The position numbers were made by a program, and so were the translations under genes. DNA of 39,366 bases, from NCBI GenBank assembly GCA_009785505.1, contig WQWA01000018.1:1-39366 (forward strand). Direction: 5' to 3'. Of the stretch, positions 15,584 to 25,265 are shown one piece after another (within the stretch, counting starts at the first letter, position 1; the number at the start of each line of letters is the position of its first letter). This DNA comes from Bacteroidales bacterium. Its GTDB lineage: Bacteria > Bacteroidota > Bacteroidia > Bacteroidales > P3. The notes beneath the pieces were generated by a model, which made no database searches, had not been told where the DNA came from, and saw nothing but the letters and a program-made list of their open reading frames with translations.

Positions 15584-15885
15584 GCGACAAATTTAAGGCA
15601 AACTTTGATCATATCCATGATTACACACTTGAAACCTTTGGCTATGCTCAGGCGGAGCACTATGTAAAAAAAATCGAGAAAGCAGTTGCTAGCCTTTCTC
15701 GTTGGCATTTGCTTTACCCTGAATGTCGCCACATTCCAACCAAAAGCCAAATGTACCGCAATATCGTTCTTGATGCACACTTGATTATTTATCGAATTAC
15801 AAAACAACGTATCGAGGTCTTGGATATCGTTCATTCAGCATCAAGTGTCAGTAAAATTCGAGGTGCTCGAAAAATTTGCATATAG
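15547..15885 (+). CDS. ParE/RelE-family toxin
   Basis: 112 residues from the ATG at 15547 (MEKRTSGKVLEISDKFKANF). The ParE/RelE fold is visible: N-terminal helices (KANFDHIHDYTLETFGYAQA, YVKKIEKAVASLSRWHLLYP), then strands (CRHIPTKSQMYRNIVLDAH, LIIYRITKQRIEVLDIVHS) and a basic end (SKIRGARKI). ParE poisons gyrase and RelE cleaves mRNA; the sequence alone does not decide which. It overlaps the antitoxin frame by 37 bases, a typical coupled arrangement. The frame is open upstream to 15517, but that start would lie deeper in the antitoxin gene. Confidence 0.82.
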   Translation: MEKRTSGKVLEISDKFKANFDHIHDYTLETFGYAQAEHYVKKIEKAVASLSRWHLLYPECRHIPTKSQMYRNIVLDAHLIIYRITKQRIEVLDIVHSASSVSKIRGARKICI

Positions 15886-15913
15886 GTTGAAGTACGGAAA
15901 ACAAAAAAAGTTG

Positions 15914-15921
15914 TATCTTTG
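15914..15921 (+). promoter_or_regulatory. -7 promoter box TATCTTTG for recG
   Basis: An exact TAnnTTTG box, 14 bases before the recG ATG. Confidence 0.7.
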
Positions 15922-15935
15922 CAAAAGTTTTTGCC

Positions 15936-18038
15936 ATGAACGATTATCTGAACACACCGATTGAATTCCTAAAAGGCGTTGGTCCCAAACGAGGCGAATT
16001 GTTTCGCAAGGAAATCAATGTGTTTTCGTTCGAGGATTTGCTGAATTACCTGCCGTTTCGCTATGTGGATAAAAGTAGTTATGTTAAAATTAGCGAAATT
16101 TGTAGGGGCGGAGCATCGTCCGCGCACGTTCTCGTTCAAGGCAAAATTTTGAGCAAAGAAGTAGTCGGAACAAAATTCAAATCACGTTTAGTCGTCAGGT
16201 TTGCCGACGAAACGGGCGAAATCGACTTGATTTGGTTCAAAGGTGTAAAGTGGATTAACGAAAATCTGAAAATCGGCGAAAATTACGTGATTTTTGGAAA
16301 GCCCGCGCTATTCAATAAATCGTACAATTTCACACATCCCGAAATTGATTTGGCAAGCGAAACCAAATTGCAAAAAGAAGGTTTGTATCCGATGTACAAC
16401 ACAACGGAAACCATGAAAAACAGAGGGATTACCTCAAAAGCAATCAGCAAATTGATGCAAACGCTTTTGGAAGGCATGGCTTTCGTTATTCCTGAAATTC
16501 TTCCACCGTTGGTTTTGGAAAAATATCCGTTGATTTCAAGAGATTCCGCTCTGCGTTTAATCCATTTTCCAAAAAATCAAGACGAATTAGCTCGTGCTCA
16601 AAACCGCATCAAATTTGAAGAGCTATTTTTGTTGCAAATGCGTGTTTTGAAGCAGAAATCGCAACATCAACTGGAAAAAAGTTATGTGTTTTCCAAAGTC
16701 GGGGAAAATTTCAATCATTTTTTCAAGGAAAATTTACCCTTTACGCTGACGGACGCACAAAAACGCGTTGTGAAAGAAATCCGCAAAGATTTAGGTAGCG
16801 GATTTCAGATGAATCGCTTGTTGCAAGGCGATGTGGGAAGTGGGAAAACGCTGGTTGCACTCATGGCGATGCTTATCGCTTCCGACAACGGTTTTCAGTC
16901 TTGCCTTATGGCTCCGACCGAGATTTTGGCACAACAACATTTCAAAAGTATTCAGAAGTTTTTGACAGGGTTAGACATCGGTGTCGGGTTACTCACAGGC
17001 TCTACGAAAACAAAGGAACGACGGGAACTTCACGAAGGTTTGCAAAACGGAACCATTAAGATTCTTATCGGCACGCACGCCTTGATTGAGGATGCCGTAC
17101 AATTTCAAAAACTCGGACTTTGCGTCATTGACGAACAGCATCGTTTTGGTGTTGCACAACGCTCGAAACTTTGGGCAAAAAGTCAGTTTCCGCCACATAT
17201 TTTAGTGATGACGGCAACGCCCATTCCACGCACGTTAGCGATGACGTTGTATGGCGACTTGGACACTTCCGTGATTGACGAACTTCCGCCTAATCGAAAA
17301 CCCGTGCAAACGTTGCATCGCTACGATAATTCACGTTTGAAATTATACGAATTTCTCAAGCAGGAATTGCGAAAAGGCAGACAAATTTATGTCGTTTATC
17401 CGCTCATCAAAGAATCGGAAAAATTAGACTTGAAAGATTTGGAAGAGGGCTATTTTACAATGTGTTCTGAGTTTCCACGTCCGGAATTTCAAGTCAGTAT
17501 CTTGCATGGAAAAATGCCTCAAACGGAAAAAGATTTGGGTATGAAATTGTTTGTTGAAAACAAAACGCAAATCATGGTTTCGACGACTGTGATTGAGGTT
17601 GGTGTTGATGTTCCGAACGCGACTGTCATGGTTATCGAAAACGCCGAACGTTTCGGGCTTTCTCAACTTCATCAATTGCGTGGACGTGTGGGACGTGGAG
17701 CAGAGCAAAGTTATTGCATTTTGATGTCGAGCCACAAACTCAGCAATGAAGCCAAAAAACGTTTGGACACCATGGTCAAAACCAACGATGGTTTCAAAAT
17801 CGCCGAAGCCGATTTACAACTTCGTGGTCCCGGCGACATTCAAGGCACACAGCAAAGCGGAGCTTTAAATTTCAAATTAGCCGATTTAACCAAAGACGAA
17901 CGTATTATTCGAGCGGCACGCATCGCTGCAGGTTTGGTGTTGGACGAAGACCCGAATTTGAGCCAGCTTCAACACCAAAAACTGAACATTACGCTTCGAA
18001 AAATGTATGGTGATACGGTTTGGTCGAAGATTTCGTAA
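15936..18038 (+). CDS. recG: ATP-dependent DNA helicase RecG
   Basis: RecG, the superfamily 2 helicase that remodels stalled replication forks and branched recombination intermediates, 700 residues, normal length. The N-terminal wedge/OB domain is at about 50-150. Helicase motifs: Walker A GDVGSGKT (298-305), APTEILAQQH, the DEQH box followed by RFGV (399 onward), MTATPIPRTLAMT, STTVIEVGVDVPNA and LHQLRGRVGRG. The C-terminal RecG domain has DGFKIAEADLQLRGPGDIQG. Oddity: residues 56-62 in the wedge (CRGGASS) are encoded by a GC-rich imperfect palindrome that may be the remnant of an inserted repeat. Confidence 0.97.
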   Translation: MNDYLNTPIEFLKGVGPKRGELFRKEINVFSFEDLLNYLPFRYVDKSSYVKISEICRGGASSAHVLVQGKILSKEVVGTKFKSRLVVRFADETGEIDLIWFKGVKWINENLKIGENYVIFGKPALFNKSYNFTHPEIDLASETKLQKEGLYPMYNTTETMKNRGITSKAISKLMQTLLEGMAFVIPEILPPLVLEKYPLISRDSALRLIHFPKNQDELARAQNRIKFEELFLLQMRVLKQKSQHQLEKSYVFSKVGENFNHFFKENLPFTLTDAQKRVVKEIRKDLGSGFQMNRLLQGDVGSGKTLVALMAMLIASDNGFQSCLMAPTEILAQQHFKSIQKFLTGLDIGVGLLTGSTKTKERRELHEGLQNGTIKILIGTHALIEDAVQFQKLGLCVIDEQHRFGVAQRSKLWAKSQFPPHILVMTATPIPRTLAMTLYGDLDTSVIDELPPNRKPVQTLHRYDNSRLKLYEFLKQELRKGRQIYVVYPLIKESEKLDLKDLEEGYFTMCSEFPRPEFQVSILHGKMPQTEKDLGMKLFVENKTQIMVSTTVIEVGVDVPNATVMVIENAERFGLSQLHQLRGRVGRGAEQSYCILMSSHKLSNEAKKRLDTMVKTNDGFKIAEADLQLRGPGDIQGTQQSGALNFKLADLTKDERIIRAARIAAGLVLDEDPNLSQLQHQKLNITLRKMYGDTVWSKIS
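16104..16123. repeat. Possible decayed palindromic element inside recG
   Basis: AGGGGCGGAGCATCGTCCGC contains the inverted repeat GCGGA / TCCGC around six bases. It is more GC-rich than the surrounding gene and is read through in phase in the RecG wedge domain. The stem is short, so this could be chance. Confidence 0.35.
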
Positions 18039-18041
18039 AAA

Positions 18042-18073
18042 ATAATCCCGCCATTCGGCGGGATTATTTTTAC
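18042..18073. terminator. Bidirectional terminator between recG and nifJ
   Basis: A perfect 12-bp stem (AATAATCCCGCC / GGCGGGATTATT) with loop ATTC, followed by TTTT on the + strand and preceded by an A-run that gives a T-run on the - strand. It lies just after the recG stop and 15 bases before the convergent nifJ stop. Confidence 0.92.
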
Positions 18074-18087
18074 GAGACAGTCGAAAA

Positions 18088-21000
18088 TTACTTCGACCAA
18101 TCCATTGCGGCCAAGCGCTTGTACTGATTGTAACGCCATTTTGCGTTTTCCTCAGCGGCTTTAAACAATTCATCTGCTTCGGCAGGGAATGTTTTCTTCA
18201 GCGAGTTGTAGCGGACTTGACTAAGGATATAATCTTGGAATTTACTCCAATCCGGCTCTTTACTTTCAAAGACGAACGGATTTTTACCTTCAGCTTCCAA
18301 ACGAGGATCGTACTTCCACAATGACCAATAACCGCACTCAACAGCACGTTTGTTATCTAATGTAGTTGTGCCCATTCCACCGCTTAAGCCATGGTTGATA
18401 CAGGGTGAGTAAGCAATAATAACTGATGGACCCGGATATTCTTCAGCTTCTTTCAGCACTCTGAAAAACTGATTGTAGTCCGCTCCAATAGCAACTTGTG
18501 CTACGTAAACAGATCCGTAAGTCATCGCGATAGTTCCCAAGTCTTTTTTGCGGATACGCTTTCCTGCAGCTGCAAATTTTGCAATCGCTGCAACAGGTGT
18601 TGCTTTCGAAGCTTGGCCACCGGTGTTTGAATACACTTCAGTATCCATTACCAGCATATTTACATCTTCGCCTGTAGCAATTACGTGATCCAATCCGCCG
18701 AAACCAATGTCGTAAGCCCAGCCGTCTCCACCGAAAATCCAGTGAGATTTTTTGATGAGGTATTGGCTATATTTGTTGATTTCTTTACAATAATCGCATT
18801 CGCCTTTTGCGATAAGCGGTTTGATTTTATTTGAAATCTCAACTGACTTCTGACCGTTGTTTTTGTTGACAATCCAGTCTGCAAACAAGCTTTTCAGCTC
18901 TGCCGAACATTTATCGGATGTTTCGATAGCCTCCTTCATCAAACGTTCGATTCTATCACGCAATTTAGTTGTAGCAAGAGAAATACCGTAACCAAATTCA
19001 GCAGTATCTTCGAACAATGAATTTGCCCAAGCAGGTCCGTGTCCGGTTTTATGATTTGTACAGTAAGGCGTTGAAGGATTTGAGCCGCCATAAATTGATG
19101 AACATCCCGTAGCATTACCAATGGTCATGCGCTCTCCGTACAACTGCGTGATAAGTTTGATATACGGCGTTTCACCACAACCTGTACACGCACCGGAAAA
19201 CTCAAACAATGGCTGTGCAAACTGACTGCTCTTAACATTTTTGAAAATGTCGGTCAATTCGGTTCTATATGGAATATTTTTCTCGATATAATTCCAGCGC
19301 TCAATTTCCGCTTCTTGCGTTGCAAGAAGTTTCATTTCTAATGCCTTGTTTTTCGACGGACAGATGTCTGCACAGTTTCCACAGCCCATACAGTCAAGCG
19401 GGCTCACTTGCATGCGGTAGTGATAACCTTCAAATTCTTTACCAATTGCAGATTTTGTATCTGTTCCGGCAGGACAAGCCTTCACTTCTTCTTCGGTCAT
19501 CAAGAACGGGCGGATTGTAGCGTGAGGACAGATATAGGCACACTGATTGCACTGAATACAATTTTCAGCAATCCATTCAGGAACGTGTACTGCAACACCG
19601 CGTTTTTCGTATTTTGTAGTACCTGGAGGAAGTGTTCCATCTTCACGGCCTTTAAACGCACTCGTTGGCAAACCATGACCAAGTTGATTGCTTACAGGAA
19701 TCACATAATTACGGATAAATTCAGGAGTATCCGGATCAATAGAAACATTGTCTTTTCCGTCTAACTGTGCCCACTCCGCAGGAATGTCTACTTTCACATA
19801 ATCCGCACCACGATCAACTCCGGCGTAGTTCATTTGAACAACTTTTTCGCCTTTTCTTCCGTAGGATTTGTCGATCATGCGTTTCATTTCCTTCACAGCA
19901 TCTTCGTAAGGAATAACGTTGGTGATTTTGAAAAATGCAGACTGCAAGATAACGTTGGTATGATTACCCAAACCGATCTCGTCAGCAATTTTTGTAGCAT
20001 TGATGACGTAAAGAGAAATGTCGTTTTCTGCCAAGAATTTTTTCATTGAATTCGGCAGTTTCTGTTTAGTTTCTTCAACATCCCAAAGCGAGTTCAACAA
20101 GAACGAACCGCCTTTTTTCAAACCGGCCAACATTGGATATTTGTAGATGTAGTTTGGTACGTGGCAACCAACAAAATCAGGTGTTCCAACCAAATATGGC
20201 GAGCGGATGGGCTTATTTCCGAAACGCAAATGCGAGCACGTGTAACCACCGGATTTTTTACTATCGTACTGGAAGTACGCTTGGCAATATTTATCTGTAT
20301 TATCGCCAATGATTGTGATCGTATTTTTATTTGCCCCTACTGTTCCGTCAGCTCCCAAACCGTAGAACTTTGCTTCGTATGTACCCTCCGGAACCACACA
20401 GATTCCGGTAGCAGGAAGTGGTAGCGAATGATGAGTAACATCATCAATGATACCTACTGTGAATTTGTTCTTGGGTTTTTCTGCTTGCAAATTTTCAAAT
20501 ATAGAAACGATATGTGCAGGAGTTGTGTTTTTTGAAGATAAACCGTAGCGGCCTGCAATAATCATTGGGCTTTTCTCAATGTTTTGGAAAGCTTCAACAA
20601 CATCCAAATACAACGGATCTCCGGAACCGATTTCTTTAGCTCTGTCCAGAACGCAAATACGTTTTACAGATGCAGGAACTACATCCATTAGATGTTTCAC
20701 AGAAAACGGGCGATACAAGTGAACAGAAATCAGGCCTGCTTTTTCACCTTTTGCATTCAAATAGTCGATGGTTTCTCTGATAGTTTCCGTAACCGAACCC
20801 ATAGCAATAATGATGTTTTCGGCATCTTTTGCACCATAGTATGTAAATGGCTTGTATTCACGACCGGTAATTTTCGAGATTTGTGCCATGCACTCGTTTA
20901 CCATATCCGGAACTGCATCATGGAACGGATTCAACGCTTCTTTTGCTTGGAAAAACACGTCCGGATTTTGTGCCGTACCGCGAGTAACAGGATGTTCAGG

Positions 21001-21633
21001 ATTCAATGCATTATTGCGAAAAGCTTGCAATGCTTTTTGATCCAATAGCGGCAATAAATCTTCTTCGCTCAATACATCAATTTTCTGCATTTCGTGCGAA
21101 GTGCGGAAACCATCGAAGAAATGCAAGAAAGGCACACGCGATTTGATTGATGTAAGGTGTGCTACCCCTGCCAAATCCATAACCTCTTGGACCGAACCTG
21201 CTGCCAAAAAAGCAAAACCTGTTTGACGAGTTGAGTAAATATCGGAATGATCTCCGAAAATCGACAACGCATGCCCCGCAAGCGTACGTGCACTCACGTG
21301 AAATACGCCCGGAAGAAGTTCTCCTGCGATTTTATACATACTTGGAATCATCAATAACAGTCCCTGCGAAGCAGTGAATGTTGTTGTTAAAGCCCCTGCT
21401 TGCAACGATCCGTGAACAGCAGCAGCAGCACCGGCTTCTGATTGTAATTCAACCACTTTTACAGTATCTCCAAAGATGTTTTTTCTACCATAGGCCGCCC
21501 ATTCATCAACATATTCAGCCATGTTGGAAGATGGTGTGATGGGATAAATTGCCGCAACTTCACTGAACATGTAAGCCACGTGAGCCGCAGCTTGGTTGCC
21601 ATCAAGCGTCAGCATTTTTTTGTTTTTTGTCAT
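18088..21633 (-). CDS. nifJ: Pyruvate:ferredoxin (flavodoxin) oxidoreductase, single chain
   Basis: One-chain PFOR, 1181 residues, normal length. It oxidatively decarboxylates pyruvate with CoA to acetyl-CoA and CO2, reducing ferredoxin, the central step of anaerobic pyruvate metabolism. N-terminal pyrimidine-binding domain (AAAHVAYMFSEVAAIYPITP), CoA/transketolase-like domain near 240-420, EKR region (DGTVGANKNTITIIGDN), two 4Fe-4S clusters (CIQCNQCAYICP from C692, CMGCGNCADICP from C748) and a C-terminal TPP domain (ACTGCGETPYIKL, GDGWAYDIGFGGLDHV, SNTGGQASK). It is monocistronic with its own promoter and indicates an anaerobic lifestyle. Confidence 0.97.
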   Translation of the reverse strand: MTKNKKMLTLDGNQAAAHVAYMFSEVAAIYPITPSSNMAEYVDEWAAYGRKNIFGDTVKVVELQSEAGAAAAVHGSLQAGALTTTFTASQGLLLMIPSMYKIAGELLPGVFHVSARTLAGHALSIFGDHSDIYSTRQTGFAFLAAGSVQEVMDLAGVAHLTSIKSRVPFLHFFDGFRTSHEMQKIDVLSEEDLLPLLDQKALQAFRNNALNPEHPVTRGTAQNPDVFFQAKEALNPFHDAVPDMVNECMAQISKITGREYKPFTYYGAKDAENIIIAMGSVTETIRETIDYLNAKGEKAGLISVHLYRPFSVKHLMDVVPASVKRICVLDRAKEIGSGDPLYLDVVEAFQNIEKSPMIIAGRYGLSSKNTTPAHIVSIFENLQAEKPKNKFTVGIIDDVTHHSLPLPATGICVVPEGTYEAKFYGLGADGTVGANKNTITIIGDNTDKYCQAYFQYDSKKSGGYTCSHLRFGNKPIRSPYLVGTPDFVGCHVPNYIYKYPMLAGLKKGGSFLLNSLWDVEETKQKLPNSMKKFLAENDISLYVINATKIADEIGLGNHTNVILQSAFFKITNVIPYEDAVKEMKRMIDKSYGRKGEKVVQMNYAGVDRGADYVKVDIPAEWAQLDGKDNVSIDPDTPEFIRNYVIPVSNQLGHGLPTSAFKGREDGTLPPGTTKYEKRGVAVHVPEWIAENCIQCNQCAYICPHATIRPFLMTEEEVKACPAGTDTKSAIGKEFEGYHYRMQVSPLDCMGCGNCADICPSKNKALEMKLLATQEAEIERWNYIEKNIPYRTELTDIFKNVKSSQFAQPLFEFSGACTGCGETPYIKLITQLYGERMTIGNATGCSSIYGGSNPSTPYCTNHKTGHGPAWANSLFEDTAEFGYGISLATTKLRDRIERLMKEAIETSDKCSAELKSLFADWIVNKNNGQKSVEISNKIKPLIAKGECDYCKEINKYSQYLIKKSHWIFGGDGWAYDIGFGGLDHVIATGEDVNMLVMDTEVYSNTGGQASKATPVAAIAKFAAAGKRIRKKDLGTIAMTYGSVYVAQVAIGADYNQFFRVLKEAEEYPGPSVIIAYSPCINHGLSGGMGTTTLDNKRAVECGYWSLWKYDPRLEAEGKNPFVFESKEPDWSKFQDYILSQVRYNSLKKTFPAEADELFKAAEENAKWRYNQYKRLAAMDWSK

Positions 21634-21695
21634 ATCTTTTTTGTTTTTTGAGCATCAGTGGGGTTTTCCCAAATGCTCCTGTTTTTCCAAAGGGA

Positions 21696-21703
21696 CAAAG
21701 ATA
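21696..21703 (-). promoter_or_regulatory. -7 promoter box TATCTTTG for nifJ
   Basis: An exact TAnnTTTG box on the - strand, about 60 bases before the nifJ ATG, divergent from the GNAT promoter 32 bases away. Confidence 0.65.
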
Positions 21704-21735
21704 CAAAAAAAAAATGACATATCCAAAAAAAGTCG

Positions 21736-21743
21736 TATCTTTG
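21736..21743 (+). promoter_or_regulatory. -7 promoter box TATCTTTG for the GNAT gene
   Basis: An exact TAnnTTTG box, 40 bases before the ATG at 21784. Confidence 0.65.
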
Positions 21744-21783
21744 CGCCCCCAAAGTACCGTTATCGCAGAACATAATAAAAAAC

Positions 21784-22356
21784 ATGACAATCAGAAAAGC
21801 AAAACCCGAAGACTCTAAAGTCATTGCCGACTACATCATGCTGGCAATGGGAGAAATCGTTTATCAATTTATTGGAAGAGAAGCGAAAGAAGAAGCCACG
21901 CAATTTATGGAAAATTTAGTTCGTAAAACAGCAAATCCTTATTCTTACGAAAATTGCTGGGTCGTGGACATCGACGGCGATATTGCGGCTGCCGGAATAG
22001 TTTATGATGGTGCAAAAATGCCGGAGCTGAGAAAGGTCGTAGCAGAAGAAATAAAAGCCGTGTTCGACGAGGAACTTTACCAACTTTACATTAACTCCGA
22101 AATAGAAACGGAAGCCGGAGAATATTACATCGACAGTGTTGGTGTGAGCACAAACTATCAAGGAAAAGGCATCGGCTCGAAATTGTTTCAATTTTTGATT
22201 GATGAATATGTTCACAACAGAAAAGGCGTACTCGGTTTGTTGGTGGATAAAGATAATCCCAACGCAAAAAAACTATACTTGAAATTGGGATTTGAAATCG
22301 TTGGTGAGAGAAAACTAACAGGGAAGGAGATGGAGCACTTGCAATTTAGGATTTAG
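21784..22356 (+). CDS. GNAT-family N-acetyltransferase
   Basis: 190 residues, GNAT fold. It starts with strand 1 (MTIRKAKPEDSKVIADYIML). The acetyl-CoA pyrophosphate-binding motif is at about 119-134 (VGVSTNYQGKGIGSKLF, Q/R-x-x-G-x-G/A form), and the C-terminal motif is LVDKDNPNAKKLYLKLGF. The acceptor substrate is unknown. It converges on the TonB receptor gene with ten bases between stops. Confidence 0.9.
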   Translation: MTIRKAKPEDSKVIADYIMLAMGEIVYQFIGREAKEEATQFMENLVRKTANPYSYENCWVVDIDGDIAAAGIVYDGAKMPELRKVVAEEIKAVFDEELYQLYINSEIETEAGEYYIDSVGVSTNYQGKGIGSKLFQFLIDEYVHNRKGVLGLLVDKDNPNAKKLYLKLGFEIVGERKLTGKEMEHLQFRI

Positions 22357-22366
22357 CAAGCAAAAT

Positions 22367-24724
22367 TTAGAATCTTACAGCGAGATCGACACCAATCTGA
22401 AATGGCGTTCCCCTTTGACCAAGCTTTTGTCCCATACTCTCGAAATAAAACGCTGTGAAACGTGTGTTGAGCGTGTTTCTCGTCCAAATATTCATGCTGA
22501 AAATCCCTCTACTGACGCCTGCTCTCAAATTTAGCAAGCCATAAAAATTTTGATAGACATCGTTGGCTTCCGTCCAATAAATTCGTCCTGCACCGTTGTA
22601 TTGCGCGTGAAAATTAAAACGGTCAATAATTCGGCTATTCCGCACAGGACGTGTGTAACTCGCCGCTATTGAAAACGTATTTCGTGGAGCAAATGGAATA
22701 AAATTTCCGGAAAAATCTATGGTGTCGGTTGTTCCGTCACGGTTGATAGTTACCTGCTTGTTATCTCTAAAAGTTGCACGTGTAAAACCATAATTCGCAG
22801 ATATTTCCAAGCCTTCAAACAAAAACGCTCTCAGCGATAGTTCCACACCCATACTTTCGGCACGTCCGGCATTTCTCAACATTCTACCGTGTCCGGTTCT
22901 CACAAACTGTGTAATTAAAACATCCTGCACATCAATATAAAAAATGCTTGCCTCGGCAAAAAATCTGTTTCTTAAAATTTCACTTCTGGCACCTATTTCA
23001 AAATTCCAACTATGTTCGGGATTGAAGCGGATTTGAGGGATAATCGAGTCCGGCGATTCTTGCGGAATTGGCAAGGTGTCTCTTTTTTGCCTCACAATTT
23101 CTTGCACAATATCGGCAAACATTTGAATGTTGTGCCCGCCGGCTTTGTACCCTCTAGCAACAGAAAAATAAACGTGATGCCTGCCGTTGAACTCGTATTT
23201 TAAGGCGAATCTCGGTAGAAATTCAACAAACGACATTGAATTTTCGCCGATCAATCTTGTACCTGTTACATCAGATCTATTACCTCCCATATGAGGTGGT
23301 GCAAAAATATCGATATTTGCCAACATCGAGGTGTTGTAGTTTATACGGGTTCTTTCGTAATCCAAACGTGCACCAATCGTTGCAGAAAAACCGTTAAAGA
23401 ATAAATTGTTTCTCGTTAATTCGCCAAAAAAAGCACCACCAAACGCAGGTGTTTCGAACCTTCCCGGGATAGGGATTTCGTTGTCTGTAAAGACAATAGA
23501 AACAGGTGCACCTGCCATAGCCGTGTCAAGATGGTATTGCAAAATGTTAGCGATACCATCTTGCCCTATCGTCGTAGCAACATCAGTACGCAGATTCCGA
23601 TGAAATCCAAACGCTCCGACAATCCATTGCAGATTCCTTTTGGGATTCGGTCTCGATCGCAGTGTAAATTCTTGCGTAAAATTGCTCTCGTTTTGTCGTT
23701 GATTTAGCGTAAAAAGCGACAACGGTGTGTTGTCCAAATCCATATTCATATTGTCGCCCAAATCCTGAAATCCGGTTGTTGAGTTAAAAACAATCCTATT
23801 GTTTTCGTATCGCACATTCACACCACTGCTAAAGATAGTGCGAATATATTCGCCACGATGATCAAAATTCGGCAACGCGATGTTCCCATTTTCGTAGACT
23901 CCGTACGGAAAAGCACCTTGAGAGGAATGATCGAAATTGGTAATCCATTGGATGTTCCATCTGTTGGAAGGTTGAAAATCCCAACGCATTCGTACGCCTG
24001 AGGAAGATAAGCGATCGGCACGTCTTCCATCGTATTGATTCTCAAAAAAACCGCTATTTCTGTCGAGATAACCACTAAAAGAAACCCCTAAACGCTCGTC
24101 AATAAGTATTCTTGACACAGACGCATTGGCACGAAAAAGTCCGTAATTTCCTAGGGAAAGGCTTAGTCGATCTCGATTTCCATCTAACGGCGAATGTGTG
24201 CGGATATTGACAACACCACTCATCGCATTTCGCCCGTAAAGCGTTCCTTGTGGACCTCGCAACACTTCGATTTGCCTCACATCTAAAAAATCAAAATTAA
24301 AAACCGAATTACTCAACAATGGCATATTATCCACGTACAAACCAACAGATTGTCCGCCACTTCGATTGCCAATGCCGCGAACAAACACAGGCGTGGAGAA
24401 TTTAGATCCATAATTTGGAATGAAAAAATTTGGAACAATTGCACTCAAATTCACAACTGACGTGATCTGTTGTTGATCAAGCATTCGAGGTGTAATAATG
24501 GAAATAGCAGTTGGAAGCCTCCGTAAATCGTTGGTTTCTCTGTCTGATGAAATGACGACCTCTTTCAAATCGACCCGCATCTCAGTACCAAGTTCTACGG
24601 CTTGTGCTAACAAGCCGTAGAACATCAGCAGTATCGATATGGAAAATTTCCTAGAAATTTTTCGCCTCAATTTGATAGTACGCTTGCGGATGATCGCACG
24701 ATGGGCAAAGGTTTGGCGCAACAT
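22367..24724 (-). CDS. TonB-dependent outer membrane receptor (iron-complex type)
   Basis: A receptor of the siderophore/iron-complex type, about 785 residues. Plug: [60 protein letters not shown]. The long beta-barrel ends ...[11 protein letters not shown]. It has no CarboxypepD-reg domain and resembles proteobacterial-style receptors. The start is uncertain: the ATG at 24724 lies inside the rubrerythrin gene and gives an Arg/Lys-rich leader before the hydrophobic segment ([16 protein letters not shown]). The next ATG at 24625 would leave too short a signal peptide. Either the two genes overlap by about 74 bases or a non-ATG start is used near 24650. The ligand is unknown. Confidence 0.85.
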   Translation of the reverse strand: MLRQTFAHRAIIRKRTIKLRRKISRKFSISILLMFYGLLAQAVELGTEMRVDLKEVVISSDRETNDLRRLPTAISIITPRMLDQQQITSVVNLSAIVPNFFIPNYGSKFSTPVFVRGIGNRSGGQSVGLYVDNMPLLSNSVFNFDFLDVRQIEVLRGPQGTLYGRNAMSGVVNIRTHSPLDGNRDRLSLSLGNYGLFRANASVSRILIDERLGVSFSGYLDRNSGFFENQYDGRRADRLSSSGVRMRWDFQPSNRWNIQWITNFDHSSQGAFPYGVYENGNIALPNFDHRGEYIRTIFSSGVNVRYENNRIVFNSTTGFQDLGDNMNMDLDNTPLSLFTLNQRQNESNFTQEFTLRSRPNPKRNLQWIVGAFGFHRNLRTDVATTIGQDGIANILQYHLDTAMAGAPVSIVFTDNEIPIPGRFETPAFGGAFFGELTRNNLFFNGFSATIGARLDYERTRINYNTSMLANIDIFAPPHMGGNRSDVTGTRLIGENSMSFVEFLPRFALKYEFNGRHHVYFSVARGYKAGGHNIQMFADIVQEIVRQKRDTLPIPQESPDSIIPQIRFNPEHSWNFEIGARSEILRNRFFAEASIFYIDVQDVLITQFVRTGHGRMLRNAGRAESMGVELSLRAFLFEGLEISANYGFTRATFRDNKQVTINRDGTTDTIDFSGNFIPFAPRNTFSIAASYTRPVRNSRIIDRFNFHAQYNGAGRIYWTEANDVYQNFYGLLNLRAGVSRGIFSMNIWTRNTLNTRFTAFYFESMGQKLGQRGTPFQIGVDLAVRF

Positions 24725-25223
24725 TACCAAAATGTAGATACCCACACTCACGGCACTGCCACGACACTTCTTGATTTTGCTTGAATACCGTGTTGGTTTC
24801 AAGGCTGTCCAATAATTTCTTATAGCGTGCTTCGTGAGCGGCTTCTACTTTTGCGATAGCACGGAATTTTGCAGCGATTTGCGGAAAACCTTCCTCATCG
24901 GCAACTTTAGCGAAAGCCGGATAAAGGTCGTGCCATTCTTCGTATTCACCGTGTGCGGCTGCTTTCAAATTCTCCGGGGTTGTGCCGATTACTCCGGCAT
25001 GGTATGATGCTGTGATTTCAACATCACCGCCTTCCAAAAACTTGAAAAACGTTTTGGCGTGTGCTTTTTCTTGTTCAGCGGTTTCTAAGAATATCGCTGC
25101 TATTTGCTCGTAGCCTTCTTTTTTCGCTTGACTTGCGAAAAAAGTGTATTTATTACGTGCTTGCGATTCACCTGCAAATGATTTGAGGAGATTTTTTTCG
25201 GTTTCTGTTCCTTTTAGTTTCAT
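24651..25223 (-). CDS. rbr: Rubrerythrin
   Basis: Rubrerythrin, 190 residues, a cytoplasmic peroxidase protecting anaerobes from hydrogen peroxide. The ferritin-like di-iron domain has E19, the pair E52-x2-H55 and E127-x2-H130. The C-terminal rubredoxin-like domain has C157/C160 and C173/C176 ([24 protein letters not shown]). It follows fabI by 42 bases with no clear promoter box of its own and overlaps the probable start of the TonB receptor gene. Confidence 0.96.
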   Translation of the reverse strand: MKLKGTETEKNLLKSFAGESQARNKYTFFASQAKKEGYEQIAAIFLETAEQEKAHAKTFFKFLEGGDVEITASYHAGVIGTTPENLKAAAHGEYEEWHDLYPAFAKVADEEGFPQIAAKFRAIAKVEAAHEARYKKLLDSLETNTVFKQNQEVSWQCRECGYLHFGNVAPNLCPSCDHPQAYYQIEAKNF

Positions 25224-25265
25224 GATACTGTGTTTTTGAGGTTAATGTATGAAATGATTATATGA

